From: Alistipes sp.
GTDB taxonomy: Bacteria; Bacteroidota; Bacteroidia; Bacteroidales; Rikenellaceae
Assembly (NCBI GenBank): GCA_020026375.1
Contig: JAHHQN010000019.1
Coordinates: 1-42,135 of the forward strand
Direction of reading: 5' to 3'
DNA length: 42,135 bases
Positions 1 to 8,175 of this stretch are shown piece by piece. A program made the position numbers and the translations under genes. The notes under the pieces were generated by a model. It searched no databases and was not told the DNA's origin. It saw nothing but the letters and a program-made list of their open reading frames with translations. The number at the start of each line of letters is the position of its first letter. Position 1 is the first letter of the stretch.

Positions 1-2021
1 GCCTGCGTGTCGTAGTAGTGTATCGGAATCTCGAGGGCGGTCATCTCCTCGCCCTGACTCACACCGCTGATGTAGTGCGAACCGTAGCCGATGATGCGGC
101 CTTCGGGCTGTGAGCTGCTCTCTTCGGGGTCCCATGCGCCGCGCACCTCCTTAATCGAGGAGGCCACTTCGTGACGGCGCTCCCAGTCGACGATGGCTAC
201 GAAGATGCGCGCCTTGTCGGGCTGGCCGTTGGCGATGGGGTCCTTGCCGTCTTTCTTGTGCTTGACGCAGTTCACCGTGCCGATGTTGGCGTGGTAGCGC
301 ACCTTCAGCGACTTGGGACGTGCCTGCCAGGTGTAGTCCTGTCCGAAGGAGGCCGAGCCGCCTGTTCCCTGTGCGCGGAAGGTGCCGGTGAAGAGGTTGC
401 CCGAGGCCATGACCATGAGGAACGACGAGGCCAGCTTGGCGCAATTCGATCCTCCGAACTGTGCCTGTGTGCAGAGCGAGGGGGTGAAGCCGTTGTTGCC
501 GCTGGCCCAGGCCGTGGAGTTGGCGTTGTCCTTGGTGAAGGCCGAGATGGGGCTTTCCATGTCGTGGAAGGGGAGGGGCTGGTCGCAGGTGGGGGCGAGG
601 GCGATTATGCCCTCCTCCTCCGATTTGCCGTAGCACTCGTAGGTGTGGTTGGCAAATATGCCTGTTGCGGCCTTCGGACGGTAGGTGGTGAGTCCGCCTC
701 CGTTTTGGGCCTGCTCCCATTGGGGGGTGAAGGTGGCGGTGTAGATACCGTCGTCGCCCTTCACGCCGACGAGCGTCTGCCACTCGGCGGCACCCTGTTC
801 GCGGAGTCCGAACGTTACGGGGGTGGTTTCGCTGTCAAACTCCACATAGCGGAGGGTCAGCGTGTTGTTCCACAGGTCGCAGTCGTCGGTGGTGGGGCGG
901 ATAAAGCCGCGCAGACGGAACATCACGGGGCTGGAGAGTGTTCCGCCGCCGGTGTCGGCGGCCGAGAACGAGAGTCGGTGGTTGCCGGCACCCAGACGGT
1001 CGAAGTAGGGCTTCGAGAGGGTGACGATGATTTTCGAAGGGCTCTCCCTGGTGACCTTCACCCCTTCGGGCTGTCCCTCGGCCAGCAGGTCTGTCTGTTG
1101 GCCGGCAACTTCCAACTGCAACATCGAGATTTCCTTCTTGCCGCTGATGGTGAAGGTCTTGTCCTCGCCGCGGTACTCCTGACAGTCGGAGAGGTCGAAT
1201 CCCGAGCCGACAATCGTGAGTCCGGGGTCGAAGATGATGGTGTCGTCGAATTCGGGACTTGTGGTGTCGACCTTGATGAGGAAGCACTCCACGAATCCGG
1301 GGGCGGAGGGCGAGTATTTGAAGGTCAGCGTGTAGCGTCCGGGCTGCTCCACCTGCTCGATTTTGCCAGTCCGCTCCACCTCGCCGTCGGTGGAGTGGCG
1401 GCCTGTGAACTTCCACACCAGGGTGCGGTCCTCCTCGCGCAGGTCGAAGTATCCTGCCGCATTACGGGTGTAGCGGAGGGCGGCCACCTGCTGGCGGTCG
1501 ATGCGCTCCTGCGAGTATTCCGTGTCGGCGGCTACCGTTACAGAGAATCCCTGCTCGAATTTGCCGATGACCGAGTCGTCGAACTTCACCTCCGCGCAGG
1601 TGTTGACGCTCTTGCAGCGCAACTCCACCCGAGTGGTTTTCTGCGGCTCGACCTTGAAGGTCTGCTCGCCGCTGTACAGTCGTTTCTCGAAATCGGCATA
1701 GCTCATCTGGGGGGTCTTGCCGCTCTCGCCGGCCCGGGCTGCTATGCGGTACTCTCCGGCGATGACCTTCAGCTCGATGTCCCGGTCCTGGGGGTTCTCA
1801 TAGCGGCGGATAACTTCGCCCCGGGGGTTGAAGACCTCCACGTTGAGATGGCGCATCGGGTCGTAGCCCCCGGTGGAGGGCTGCTGCGGCGTGGCGATGT
1901 GCATGACCAGCCGTCCGTGGTCGGGTGATGTGAACTCTCCGTCGTCCTCCATGGGCGATGACGAGCAGGCGGCGGCCAGCAGGGCGGCACCCGCCAGGAG
2001 GAGTTTTCTGTGCTTGAACAT
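1..2021 (-). CDS. DUF4493 lipoprotein with C-terminal PCMD-like domain (partial, 3' end outside window)
   Basis: The reading frame is open from an ATG at 2021 down to base 1, 673 codons with no stop, so the C-terminus lies outside the window. The N-terminus (MFKHRKLLLAGAALLAAAC) is a lipoprotein signal with the lipidated Cys at about residue 19. Residues of about 35-240 fit the DUF4493 pattern of Bacteroidales surface lipoproteins. The last 200 or so residues, including SGNLFTGTF and PKSLKVRYHANIG, resemble PCMD, a putative carbohydrate metabolism/beta-sandwich domain. Its start lies 2 bp after the stop of the upstream DUF4493 gene, so the two are almost certainly co-transcribed. Function is unknown; a surface or fimbria-associated role is inferred. 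A 585-codon open frame on the opposite strand pairs codon-for-codon with this gene and is a shadow. Confidence 0.85.
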   Translation of the reverse strand, partial: MFKHRKLLLAGAALLAAACSSSPMEDDGEFTSPDHGRLVMHIATPQQPSTGGYDPMRHLNVEVFNPRGEVIRRYENPQDRDIELKVIAGEYRIAARAGESGKTPQMSYADFEKRLYSGEQTFKVEPQKTTRVELRCKSVNTCAEVKFDDSVIGKFEQGFSVTVAADTEYSQERIDRQQVAALRYTRNAAGYFDLREEDRTLVWKFTGRHSTDGEVERTGKIEQVEQPGRYTLTFKYSPSAPGFVECFLIKVDTTSPEFDDTIIFDPGLTIVGSGFDLSDCQEYRGEDKTFTISGKKEISMLQLEVAGQQTDLLAEGQPEGVKVTRESPSKIIVTLSKPYFDRLGAGNHRLSFSAADTGGGTLSSPVMFRLRGFIRPTTDDCDLWNNTLTLRYVEFDSETTPVTFGLREQGAAEWQTLVGVKGDDGIYTATFTPQWEQAQNGGGLTTYRPKAATGIFANHTYECYGKSEEEGIIALAPTCDQPLPFHDMESPISAFTKDNANSTAWASGNNGFTPSLCTQAQFGGSNCAKLASSFLMVMASGNLFTGTFRAQGTGGSASFGQDYTWQARPKSLKVRYHANIGTVNCVKHKKDGKDPIANGQPDKARIFVAIVDWERRHEVASSIKEVRGAWDPEESSSQPEGRIIGYGSHYISGVSQGEEMTALEIPIHYYDTQ

Positions 2022-2023
2022 AA

Positions 2024-3310
2024 TCAGTTGACTTTGAGTTGAATGGTCTTGGTGTTGTGCTTGCCGTTGCGGTCGGTGACCGTGAGCGAGAAGTTATGCT
2101 CGCCGGGAATGTTGAGCAGCAGCTCCACGAATCCCGAAATCGAGATGGTGAGCTGTTCCTTGCCCTTCACGGCGTCGTTGATGGGGAATCCCAGATTGTG
2201 AATCTTTCCGGCCAGCGAGTTGGCGTCGTTGGGGTCGCCCTCCACGTTGCACAGGTCGAAGGTGTCGGGCAGACCGATGTCGGCAAGGAAGGGGGCCAGC
2301 TCCTGCGAGACGATGTGTACCTCGTAGGAGGCGATTCCGGCCGGAACGGTGGTGTCGATGTCGATGCTCATGCCGCTCTCGACGATGTACTGTTGCGAGA
2401 AATCGTGTCCGGCCCACTCGATTTTCACCGCCTTCTCGTCGTTGTCGCCCGACTCCTGATCCACGGGCGGCTCGACGATGTTGTCGGAGCCGTCGACGAT
2501 GATTTCCTCATCGAGAATGAACGAGTCGACCTCGATGTCGAGCTTCACGTTGCCCTGGTCGGCGTGGGTGTTGACAATGGTGATTTTGCGCCACTGACCT
2601 CCGGCCACGCCTGTGATTTCACGCGAGAATGAGGCGTCCTCCCCCGTGGTGAACTTTCCGGTGAGGGTGAAGGTGAGGGTGTTGGCCCCCTCCTGCGGAG
2701 CGAAGTAGGCCGCGCGGTTCTCCTTGAGCGAGAACTCCGCACGATGCTCCTTGAGCGACACGGTGGCTTTGGTATCGGGGGTGAACTGTGCCGCCAGATC
2801 GGCTGCGCAGACTACCGTCACCTTGATGTTCCTGAGCTTGCAGACCACCTCGCCCAGCGTCTCGGTCTGTCCCTTGCGTATGGTGAACTCCTTTTCGGCG
2901 CCGTAGAAGGGGTGTTCCCAGTCGACGGCCGGCAGGGCGGAGGGTTCTTCGGAGGTGACCGTCAGATGGTACTTGTCGACGGGAAGGGTGAGGGGTGAGG
3001 TCAGCGACTGGAGGGCGGCATAGCTGTCGTCGTAGCGCACCTCGCCTTTCGAGGAGATGACCTTCACACGGTAGAGCGAGGTGTCGAGATACTGTTCGGC
3101 GGCACGCGAGGCGGCCTTCTTGTCGGTGTCGTTGTTCTGGGGAGGAGTCTCACTCTCGGAGATGACCTTCACTCCCAGACCGTCGAGCGACAGATAACCC
3201 TCGTTGGGGAGCGGTGAGGGAACGGGGTTGTTGACGTAGTTGGGGTCGTCCTCGCAGGCTGTTGCCAGCAGCAGGACGGCCGATGTCAGAAAGGAGAAAA
3301 ATCTTTTCAT
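2024..3310 (-). CDS. DUF4493 domain lipoprotein, 428 aa
   Basis: The signal peptide MKRFFSFLTSAVLLLATAC ends in a lipobox Cys at residue 19 followed by acidic EDD, typical of exported Bacteroidetes lipoproteins. Residues of about 40-270 match the DUF4493 layout: a first strand after the linker, a central segment ending HPFYGAEKEFTIRKGQ, then a Cys-containing strand CKLRNIKVTVVC. The C-terminal 140 residues look like an Ig-like beta domain (FSLTVTDRNGKHNTKTIQLKV). It is the third gene of a four-gene minus-strand operon, 33 bp after the previous gene and 2 bp before the next. No biochemical function is established for the family to my knowledge; assignment to the family is firm, a role at the cell surface is inferred. 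Confidence 0.85.
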   Translation of the reverse strand: MKRFFSFLTSAVLLLATACEDDPNYVNNPVPSPLPNEGYLSLDGLGVKVISESETPPQNNDTDKKAASRAAEQYLDTSLYRVKVISSKGEVRYDDSYAALQSLTSPLTLPVDKYHLTVTSEEPSALPAVDWEHPFYGAEKEFTIRKGQTETLGEVVCKLRNIKVTVVCAADLAAQFTPDTKATVSLKEHRAEFSLKENRAAYFAPQEGANTLTFTLTGKFTTGEDASFSREITGVAGGQWRKITIVNTHADQGNVKLDIEVDSFILDEEIIVDGSDNIVEPPVDQESGDNDEKAVKIEWAGHDFSQQYIVESGMSIDIDTTVPAGIASYEVHIVSQELAPFLADIGLPDTFDLCNVEGDPNDANSLAGKIHNLGFPINDAVKGKEQLTISISGFVELLLNIPGEHNFSLTVTDRNGKHNTKTIQLKVN

Positions 3311-3343
3311 ATCGTAGGACTGTTTTATTCGTTAGGGGTGATG

Positions 3344-4099
3344 TCAGGCGTTGCCGTTAAGCTCGAAGACCAGGTCGTGGGTTTCCGACTGCGAGTCGTC
3401 GAGGGTGATGGTGACGGTGGCGTGTCCGGCGTTCTTGGCATCGAACACAAAGGTGTGGCGTGTGCGTGCCACCGTGGGGGAGAGCTGCTGTGGGGCGAAG
3501 GTCACGCGGTCGCCGGCCTGACGGGCGGCATCGCCCGAGAGGGTCACCGATGTTCCGGCACCCACATACACCGGAGTACTGTTCTCGGTTGAGGTGGGAC
3601 GGAAGTCGAACTTGCCACCACGGGAGGTGGTGAGCGTGAAATGTGCGTCGTGGAAATAGTCGGTGAAGGCCTCGGTCAGCCGCACGACCACCTGTGCATT
3701 GGCGATGGAGGCCTTCACACGGGCCGTCACCTCGCGTCGCGGCTCCACGACCACCTGCTCGCTGCCGTGGTAGTAGGGCTGGTTCTCGCCCTCACGGGTG
3801 GGGTCGCCGTAGAAGAGTTCCACGCGGTACTCGCCTTTCATGAGCTTGGGGCGTTGGGCGGCATATTCGGCCGTCGTGGGCCATGTGCGGTCGAAGTCCT
3901 TGCCCGTGATGCGGAGCGACAGCTCGTCGGGTGAGAGCCTGCTGCCCGACTCCACCTCGGCGCGTGTGGCGATTTGGGAGTCGGTCTGCGGCTGCAGACG
4001 AATGGTGCCGCACTCCTCCGGGAGGGTGTCTTCGGAGTCGTTGTCCGCGCAGCCCACGCTCATCAGCAGGGCCAGCGTATAGAAGAATACTTGTTTCAT
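3344..4099 (-). CDS. Short DUF4493-type lipoprotein, 251 aa
   Basis: The start MKQVFFYTLALLMSVGC gives a lipoprotein signal with the Cys at residue 17 and a following ADNDSED stretch. The rest is one beta-rich domain of about 210 residues with the DUF4493 pattern: an early ATRAE segment, PYYHGSEQVVVEPRREVT in the middle, then ANAQVVVRLTEAF. It corresponds to the N-terminal domain of its two downstream neighbours without a C-terminal extension. It begins 8 bp after the fimbrillin-like gene and precedes the 428-aa DUF4493 gene by 33 bp, so it belongs to the same transcript. No enzymatic motif was seen. It could be a structural or anchoring subunit of a surface assembly, which is inference. Confidence 0.82.
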   Translation of the reverse strand: MKQVFFYTLALLMSVGCADNDSEDTLPEECGTIRLQPQTDSQIATRAEVESGSRLSPDELSLRITGKDFDRTWPTTAEYAAQRPKLMKGEYRVELFYGDPTREGENQPYYHGSEQVVVEPRREVTARVKASIANAQVVVRLTEAFTDYFHDAHFTLTTSRGGKFDFRPTSTENSTPVYVGAGTSVTLSGDAARQAGDRVTFAPQQLSPTVARTRHTFVFDAKNAGHATVTITLDDSQSETHDLVFELNGNA

Positions 4100-4107
4100 T
4101 GCAGTCG

Positions 4108-5910
4108 TTATTTGGCGATTCTGACCTTCACGTTGTCCAGATAAATCCAGTACACGGCATAGCCGTTGAACGAGCCGGAGGCGTTGTCGGTGATGTGGAA
4201 CGTGAGTCGGGTCTGGTTGTCGGCGTTGGTGATGTGTCGGGTCATGGTGTTTTTCATCTTGTCGTAGAGGGGCGTACCCTTTCCGTCGCCCTCGGCCGGA
4301 AGCTGCTGCTTGTCGACGACGATGTTCTCGGTAGCACGGGTGATGTCGATGGGACCCTGCTCACGGGTCGAGCCGACGGTGAGTAGCGGATTGCCGTCCT
4401 TCACCGAGCCGGACAGCTGGCGGTCGGCGGCATAGCCGAAGGTGACCTCGAGATTGACCTTGCGGCCCTCCTTGATGGCGGTGATGGGCGACGAGTCGAC
4501 GCGGCCGTCGTAGTTGTAGGCGATGACGGCCACATTCACACGGCAGGCGATGCGCAGACCCTTTCCGGCTGCCGCACCCACACGCGTTCCCGTCCACCCC
4601 TCGAGACCGTATTGTGCCAGCTCCACGGGGGCGTAGTTCCAGCCGTCCTGTGTGAAGCCCTTGACCACGGCAGTGTGGTAGTCGAAGGCCTGCACCGAAG
4701 CGAAGTCCTCGACGTAGAGCGACGGTACACCCACCTCTATGCGGTTGCCCTTGCCTTCGTTGAGTCGGGGCAGGGTGACCTCACGTCGGGTGAGGGTGTT
4801 CTCGGTCTCGAATTCGAGGGTGAGGGTTTTGCCCGAGAGGTCGGTGGTGTAGCTGTCGTGGTAGCGCAGCTCGTAGCGGTTGTCGCCCGAGGGGGTGAGC
4901 GGCTGACGGAGGGTGCCGTTGGGCAGTGTCAGACCGTCGGGGGCGACGAGGGTCAGTGCGGTGAGCGGCTCGCCGATGGTCTGTGTGCCGTCGCCGTCGA
5001 GTGAGAACTCCACACGAGTGGCCGGCTGCTCCCGGGGTATGGTCAGCGCAATGGGGGTGGTGTGTCCGGCCGCGAAATCCTTGCCCGGCATCTCTGCGCC
5101 CTGCGACTGTGCCTCGCCGCTGAAGGCACGTATTTCGATTTTATCCTGCTCGCCGAGAGCGGTGGGGGCGATGGCCGCATAGACCACGTCACCCGTGTCG
5201 ACAGGTCGCGGCAGGGTGAGGCGGAGGAGGCGTCCCTCCTCGGAGTCGGTCACTGTGGGGGCTGCCGCCGCATCCTGCATGTCAACTTCCATCTGTCCGG
5301 TCACCGCCACGGGGAAGCGCAGCGTCAGCCGGTCGACCGGTTTCCCCAGACGGTTTGCGGCGATGCGTATCTTCAGCAGGTGAATCTTGTGGGCGAAGCG
5401 GAAGTTGACCATCGAACTGTTGTCGCCCTCCTTCAGTGCTTCGGCCGTGACGGGCGCGGCCACCATCACATCACATGCCGGCTGTCGTCCGCCGTCCTGT
5501 GTCGAGGGGAGGGTGTAGCTCGCCTTGCGTCGGGCGAGGTCGTATTGGCGGGGACGGGGCGAGAGGGCATAATAGGTGTAGGTACCCTGTGCCATGGAGG
5601 GAATGTCGGCCGTGAAACGTGCCGTCGAGAAATCGGCGTTGTAGTGGTAGAGGGCGAAGTCGGTGGCGTCAACGGTGCCTTCGTTTCGGGCGTTGACGGC
5701 CCAGAGGGTGATTTTGTCCTCCTCCTGCCAGTGTACCGTCGTGCCGTCTTCGCCGATTTCGGTGCGGGTGGCGATGTCGATTCGGGGCGAAGAGCCCACG
5801 ATGACCTTCACGCGGCGGTCGGGGACGGCTGAGTCGGTGGCCGTCGGGTCGGAGCAGCCGGAGCCCAGGAGCGAAAGCGCGCCGAGAAGGGTCAGGAATT
5901 TTATTTTCAT
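4108..5910 (-). CDS. Fimbrillin-family (Mfa-like) lipoprotein with C-terminal beta-sandwich, 600 aa
   Basis: I chose the ATG at 5910 (MKIKFLTLLGALSLLGSGC) because it gives a clean lipoprotein signal with Cys19; a GTG three codons upstream would only add a polar tail. The first 300 residues show fimbrillin traits: IATRTEIGEDGTTVHWQEEDKI, which fits the family's early TR...W..GD-like segment, and TYTYYALSPRPRQ. A middle beta region follows. The last 200 residues (from about VEDFASVQAF to YWIYLDNVKVRIAK) resemble the jelly-roll domain of PCMD or choice-of-anchor proteins. It is the first gene of the four-lipoprotein operon and lies directly behind a good Bacteroidetes-type promoter. The combination suggests a fimbrial tip or accessory component, possibly glycan binding; family calls are moderately sure, the role is inferred. 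Confidence 0.8.
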   Translation of the reverse strand: MKIKFLTLLGALSLLGSGCSDPTATDSAVPDRRVKVIVGSSPRIDIATRTEIGEDGTTVHWQEEDKITLWAVNARNEGTVDATDFALYHYNADFSTARFTADIPSMAQGTYTYYALSPRPRQYDLARRKASYTLPSTQDGGRQPACDVMVAAPVTAEALKEGDNSSMVNFRFAHKIHLLKIRIAANRLGKPVDRLTLRFPVAVTGQMEVDMQDAAAAPTVTDSEEGRLLRLTLPRPVDTGDVVYAAIAPTALGEQDKIEIRAFSGEAQSQGAEMPGKDFAAGHTTPIALTIPREQPATRVEFSLDGDGTQTIGEPLTALTLVAPDGLTLPNGTLRQPLTPSGDNRYELRYHDSYTTDLSGKTLTLEFETENTLTRREVTLPRLNEGKGNRIEVGVPSLYVEDFASVQAFDYHTAVVKGFTQDGWNYAPVELAQYGLEGWTGTRVGAAAGKGLRIACRVNVAVIAYNYDGRVDSSPITAIKEGRKVNLEVTFGYAADRQLSGSVKDGNPLLTVGSTREQGPIDITRATENIVVDKQQLPAEGDGKGTPLYDKMKNTMTRHITNADNQTRLTFHITDNASGSFNGYAVYWIYLDNVKVRIAK

Positions 5911-5941
5911 ATCGTTCACTTTTAATCCATTTTACAAAATA

Positions 5942-5973
5942 CAAATATATATAAAGCCGTGTGGCTGCAAAAA
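5942..5973 (-). promoter_or_regulatory. Primary-sigma (sigma-ABfr type) promoter of the fimbrillin/DUF4493 operon
   Basis: On the minus strand TATATTTG (5949-5942) matches the -7 consensus TAnnTTTG exactly, and TTTTTG (5973-5968) sits 18 bp upstream as the -33 element. Predicted transcription starts about 25-30 bases before the ATG at 5910. Only the sequence match supports it. Confidence 0.6.
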
Positions 5974-6048
5974 TTTTTTCAACGAACCCCCTGTTTTTTA
6001 TCACGGAATCCTCCGCCTGTGCCGAACGTGGGCGGAGAACTGCAGAAT

Positions 6049-6131
6049 TGACACCGTCAGAATGTCACTAATTGACACAAATTGTCACATTTTGTGCCAA
6101 TCGTGCGCTGATTTTCATTCGTTTTGTGCCA
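6049..6131 (+). repeat. Cluster of TGTCA/TGACA half-sites and a TTTTGTGCCA direct repeat upstream of hsp20
   Basis: TGACA starts at 6049, TGTCA at 6063, TGACA at 6073 and TGTCA at 6083. The last three starts are exactly 10 bp apart, forming two overlapping inverted repeats with 5-bp spacers. The 10-mer TTTTGTGCCA occurs at 6090-6099 and again at 6122-6131. This looks like a regulator-binding array for the heat-shock gene; the regulator is unknown. Confidence 0.45.
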
Positions 6132-6160
6132 GACGGCCCGAAATGTAGATGTGGGGGACG

Positions 6161-6175
6161 TGGCACGCAATTTGA
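6161..6175 (+). promoter_or_regulatory. Possible sigma-54-like (-24/-12) promoter for hsp20
   Basis: TGGCACG, four bases, then TTGA reproduces the -24/-12 spacing of sigma-54 promoters (TGGCACG-N4-TTGC), with the usually conserved final C of the -12 element replaced by A. I saw no TAnnTTTG element between here and the gene. The missing C makes this tentative. Confidence 0.3.
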
Positions 6176-6258
6176 TGGGTTATGGGGTGAATTGAATATC
6201 GAAAGGAGGTTCAATCCAAAGAAGATGTTAAACCTTAAAAAAATAGGAGGAATTGATA

Positions 6259-6693
6259 ATGATACCTGTAAGAAGAAATTACAATCAGGATTGGTTGCCG
6301 AATTTATTTAACGATTTCTTTGAGAACGATTGGCTGCCCAAGACCCATGCCACAGCTCCGGCAATCAATGTCAGCGAGGACGAAAAATCCTACAAGGTGG
6401 AAGTTGCCGCACCCGGTATGACCAAAGACGATTTCAAGATATATCTCTCCGATGACGACCATATCGTGGTGGCGATAGAGAAGAAGGAGGAAAAGAAAGA
6501 TGAAGACAAAGACAAGAAGTACCTGCGCCGCGAATTTTCATACTCGAAGTTCCAGCAGTCGTTGGCTCTTCCCGATGATGTGGATCGTGAGCAGATCGCT
6601 GCATCGGTAAACGACGGGGTGTTGACCATCGACCTGCACAAGAAGGCGTTGGAAGCCCATGCCGACCAGCCGCGCATGATTGAAATCCGATAA
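6259..6693 (+). CDS. Small heat-shock protein, Hsp20/alpha-crystallin family, 144 aa
   Basis: This is an ATP-independent chaperone that holds unfolding proteins in the cytoplasm. The ATG at 6259 is chosen over an in-frame TTG at 6253 because a strong AGGAGG (6245-6250) lies 8 bp before it. The alpha-crystallin domain spans about residues 35-128, with VEVAAPGMTKDDFKI early and the hallmark NDGVLTIDL at 118-126. The C-terminal IEI (141-143) is the I-x-I motif that drives oligomer assembly. Length and architecture are normal for the family. It is transcribed alone, from a region with unusual half-site repeats, and ends at a strong terminator. Assignment is secure; its regulation is unknown. Confidence 0.95.
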   Translation: MIPVRRNYNQDWLPNLFNDFFENDWLPKTHATAPAINVSEDEKSYKVEVAAPGMTKDDFKIYLSDDDHIVVAIEKKEEKKDEDKDKKYLRREFSYSKFQQSLALPDDVDREQIAASVNDGVLTIDLHKKALEAHADQPRMIEIR

Positions 6694-6727
6694 CGGATGT
6701 CCGTCTTCCGTGCGAAGACCGACAAAA

Positions 6728-6758
6728 ACTCCCTACCCTTCGGGGCAGGGAGTTTTTT
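6728..6758. terminator. Bidirectional rho-independent terminator between hsp20 and the efflux gene
   Basis: ACTCCCT/AGGGAGT plus CCC/GGG pair around a TTCG loop, followed by six T on the plus strand (6753-6758) and five A before the stem (6724-6728), so it can serve both convergent genes. Confidence 0.9.
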
Positions 6759-6765
6759 GCGTGTG

Positions 6766-8175
6766 TCAGAGGCGGCCGGCGGCCTTTTTCCGCGCCCCAT
6801 AGTAGCGTGCCAGCGACGAGAGCATGCCCACCAGCGAGAGCGCGCCGCCCAGCATCATGGCCGCCATCGGCCCCTTGTCGTCGAAGAGTCGGAACGCCAG
6901 CGCCACACAGGCCGCTCCCGTGGTCTGTCCGATAAGACGTGCCGAGGCCATCATGCCGCTGGCACTTCCGGCGCGGTGGGTGGGGGCCGACGTGAGAATC
7001 AGATGGTTGTTGGGCGACTGGAAGAAACCGAAGCCCAGACCGCACACCCCGAACCGCCACACGATGTCCCAGAATCCGCTGTCGGCGGGCAGGAATGCCA
7101 GCAGGAAACTGCCCGTGCAGAGCATCATCAGACCGAAGCACCCCAGCAGTTCGGGGCTGATGCGTCCGATGAGGAATCCCGACAGTGGTGCGACGATGAG
7201 TATGACGATGGGGTAGGAGGTCATCAGCACGCCTGTCTGCACGGCATCGTAGCCGAAGGAGTGGGTCAGCAGGAAGGGCATGCCCACCATGGCGAGCATT
7301 TGCGAGGCAAAGGAGACGATGCTGGTGAGTATCGAGAGCGAGAAGATGGGCTGCCGCAGCAGGTCGAGTGGCAGCATGGGGTACTCCTTGTGGCGCAGGT
7401 GGCGGAGGTAGACCGTGGCCGTGAGGAGAAACAGCGCGCAGCCGGCCAGGAGCGGTCGGGGCTCCACATCGTGGGAGAAGCCCTCGAAGCAGGCGAGGAA
7501 GAGTCCGAAGGTGAGGGCGTTGAGCAGGGCCTCTTTCCTGTCGAAGCGGCGTCCCTCGATTTTTGTGGGGTTCTCGGGCAGCGACCTGCGTGCCAGCAGG
7601 AAGGCCACCACACCGAACGGCAGGTTGATGATGAAGAGCCAGTGCCACGAGGCCACCGAGAGCAGTGCGCCCGTGAATACGGGGCCGGCCACCAGTCCCA
7701 GGGCCACCACCGTGGCGTTGAGTCCTATGCCCTTGCCCAAGTGTCGTTTGGGGTAGATGAGCTTGACCAGCGAGGTGTTGATGCTCATTACCATTGCCGC
7801 GCCCAGTCCCTGCACCACGCGCGCGGCCACCAGCCCCGTGAACGAGCCGGCCACGGCACACAGCAGCGAGCCGGAGGTGAACAGCACGATGCCCGCCAGA
7901 TAAATCCTGCGGTAGCTCAGCAGTTCGCCCAGCGAGGCGAACGGCAGCAACATCATCACGATGACTATCTGGAAGGCGTTGACAATCCATATCGAGTCGG
8001 AGGGGGCGATGTCGAGTTCGCGTGCGAGGGTGGGCAGTGCCACATTGCACACCGTGCCGTCCATCACCGAGAAGAAGAGTCCGCACAGGAGGGCGGCCAT
8101 GGCCGTGTAGAGTTGTGCGCCGCGCAGGCCGTCCCATTGGGTGTCGCCGAGGATTCGGGGAGTGGTTTTTTCCAT
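6766..8175 (-). CDS. MFS drug efflux transporter, DHA2 (EmrB/QacA-like) family, 469 aa
   Basis: A proton-driven inner-membrane exporter of the 14-helix DHA2 family. Helix 1 carries the family signature VMDGTVCNVALPTLAREL, the helix 2-3 loop has GELLSYRRIYLAG (motif A-like), and helix 5 has GLVAGPVFTGALL (motif C, typical of antiporters). I count roughly 14 hydrophobic segments and no large soluble domain. It is convergent with hsp20 and divergent from the SusC operon across a 748-bp gap. No membrane-fusion or outer-membrane partner gene lies beside it, so it may act alone or with proteins encoded elsewhere. The substrate cannot be told from sequence. Family is firm. Confidence 0.9.
   Translation of the reverse strand: MEKTTPRILGDTQWDGLRGAQLYTAMAALLCGLFFSVMDGTVCNVALPTLARELDIAPSDSIWIVNAFQIVIVMMLLPFASLGELLSYRRIYLAGIVLFTSGSLLCAVAGSFTGLVAARVVQGLGAAMVMSINTSLVKLIYPKRHLGKGIGLNATVVALGLVAGPVFTGALLSVASWHWLFIINLPFGVVAFLLARRSLPENPTKIEGRRFDRKEALLNALTFGLFLACFEGFSHDVEPRPLLAGCALFLLTATVYLRHLRHKEYPMLPLDLLRQPIFSLSILTSIVSFASQMLAMVGMPFLLTHSFGYDAVQTGVLMTSYPIVILIVAPLSGFLIGRISPELLGCFGLMMLCTGSFLLAFLPADSGFWDIVWRFGVCGLGFGFFQSPNNHLILTSAPTHRAGSASGMMASARLIGQTTGAACVALAFRLFDDKGPMAAMMLGGALSLVGMLSSLARYYGARKKAAGRL

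Noticed and set aside
171..1928. A 585-codon open frame on the plus strand over the DUF4493/PCMD gene
   Set aside because: It pairs codon-for-codon with the real minus-strand gene, which has a lipoprotein signal and domain matches; the plus-strand translation has no recognisable fold and no start-region features.
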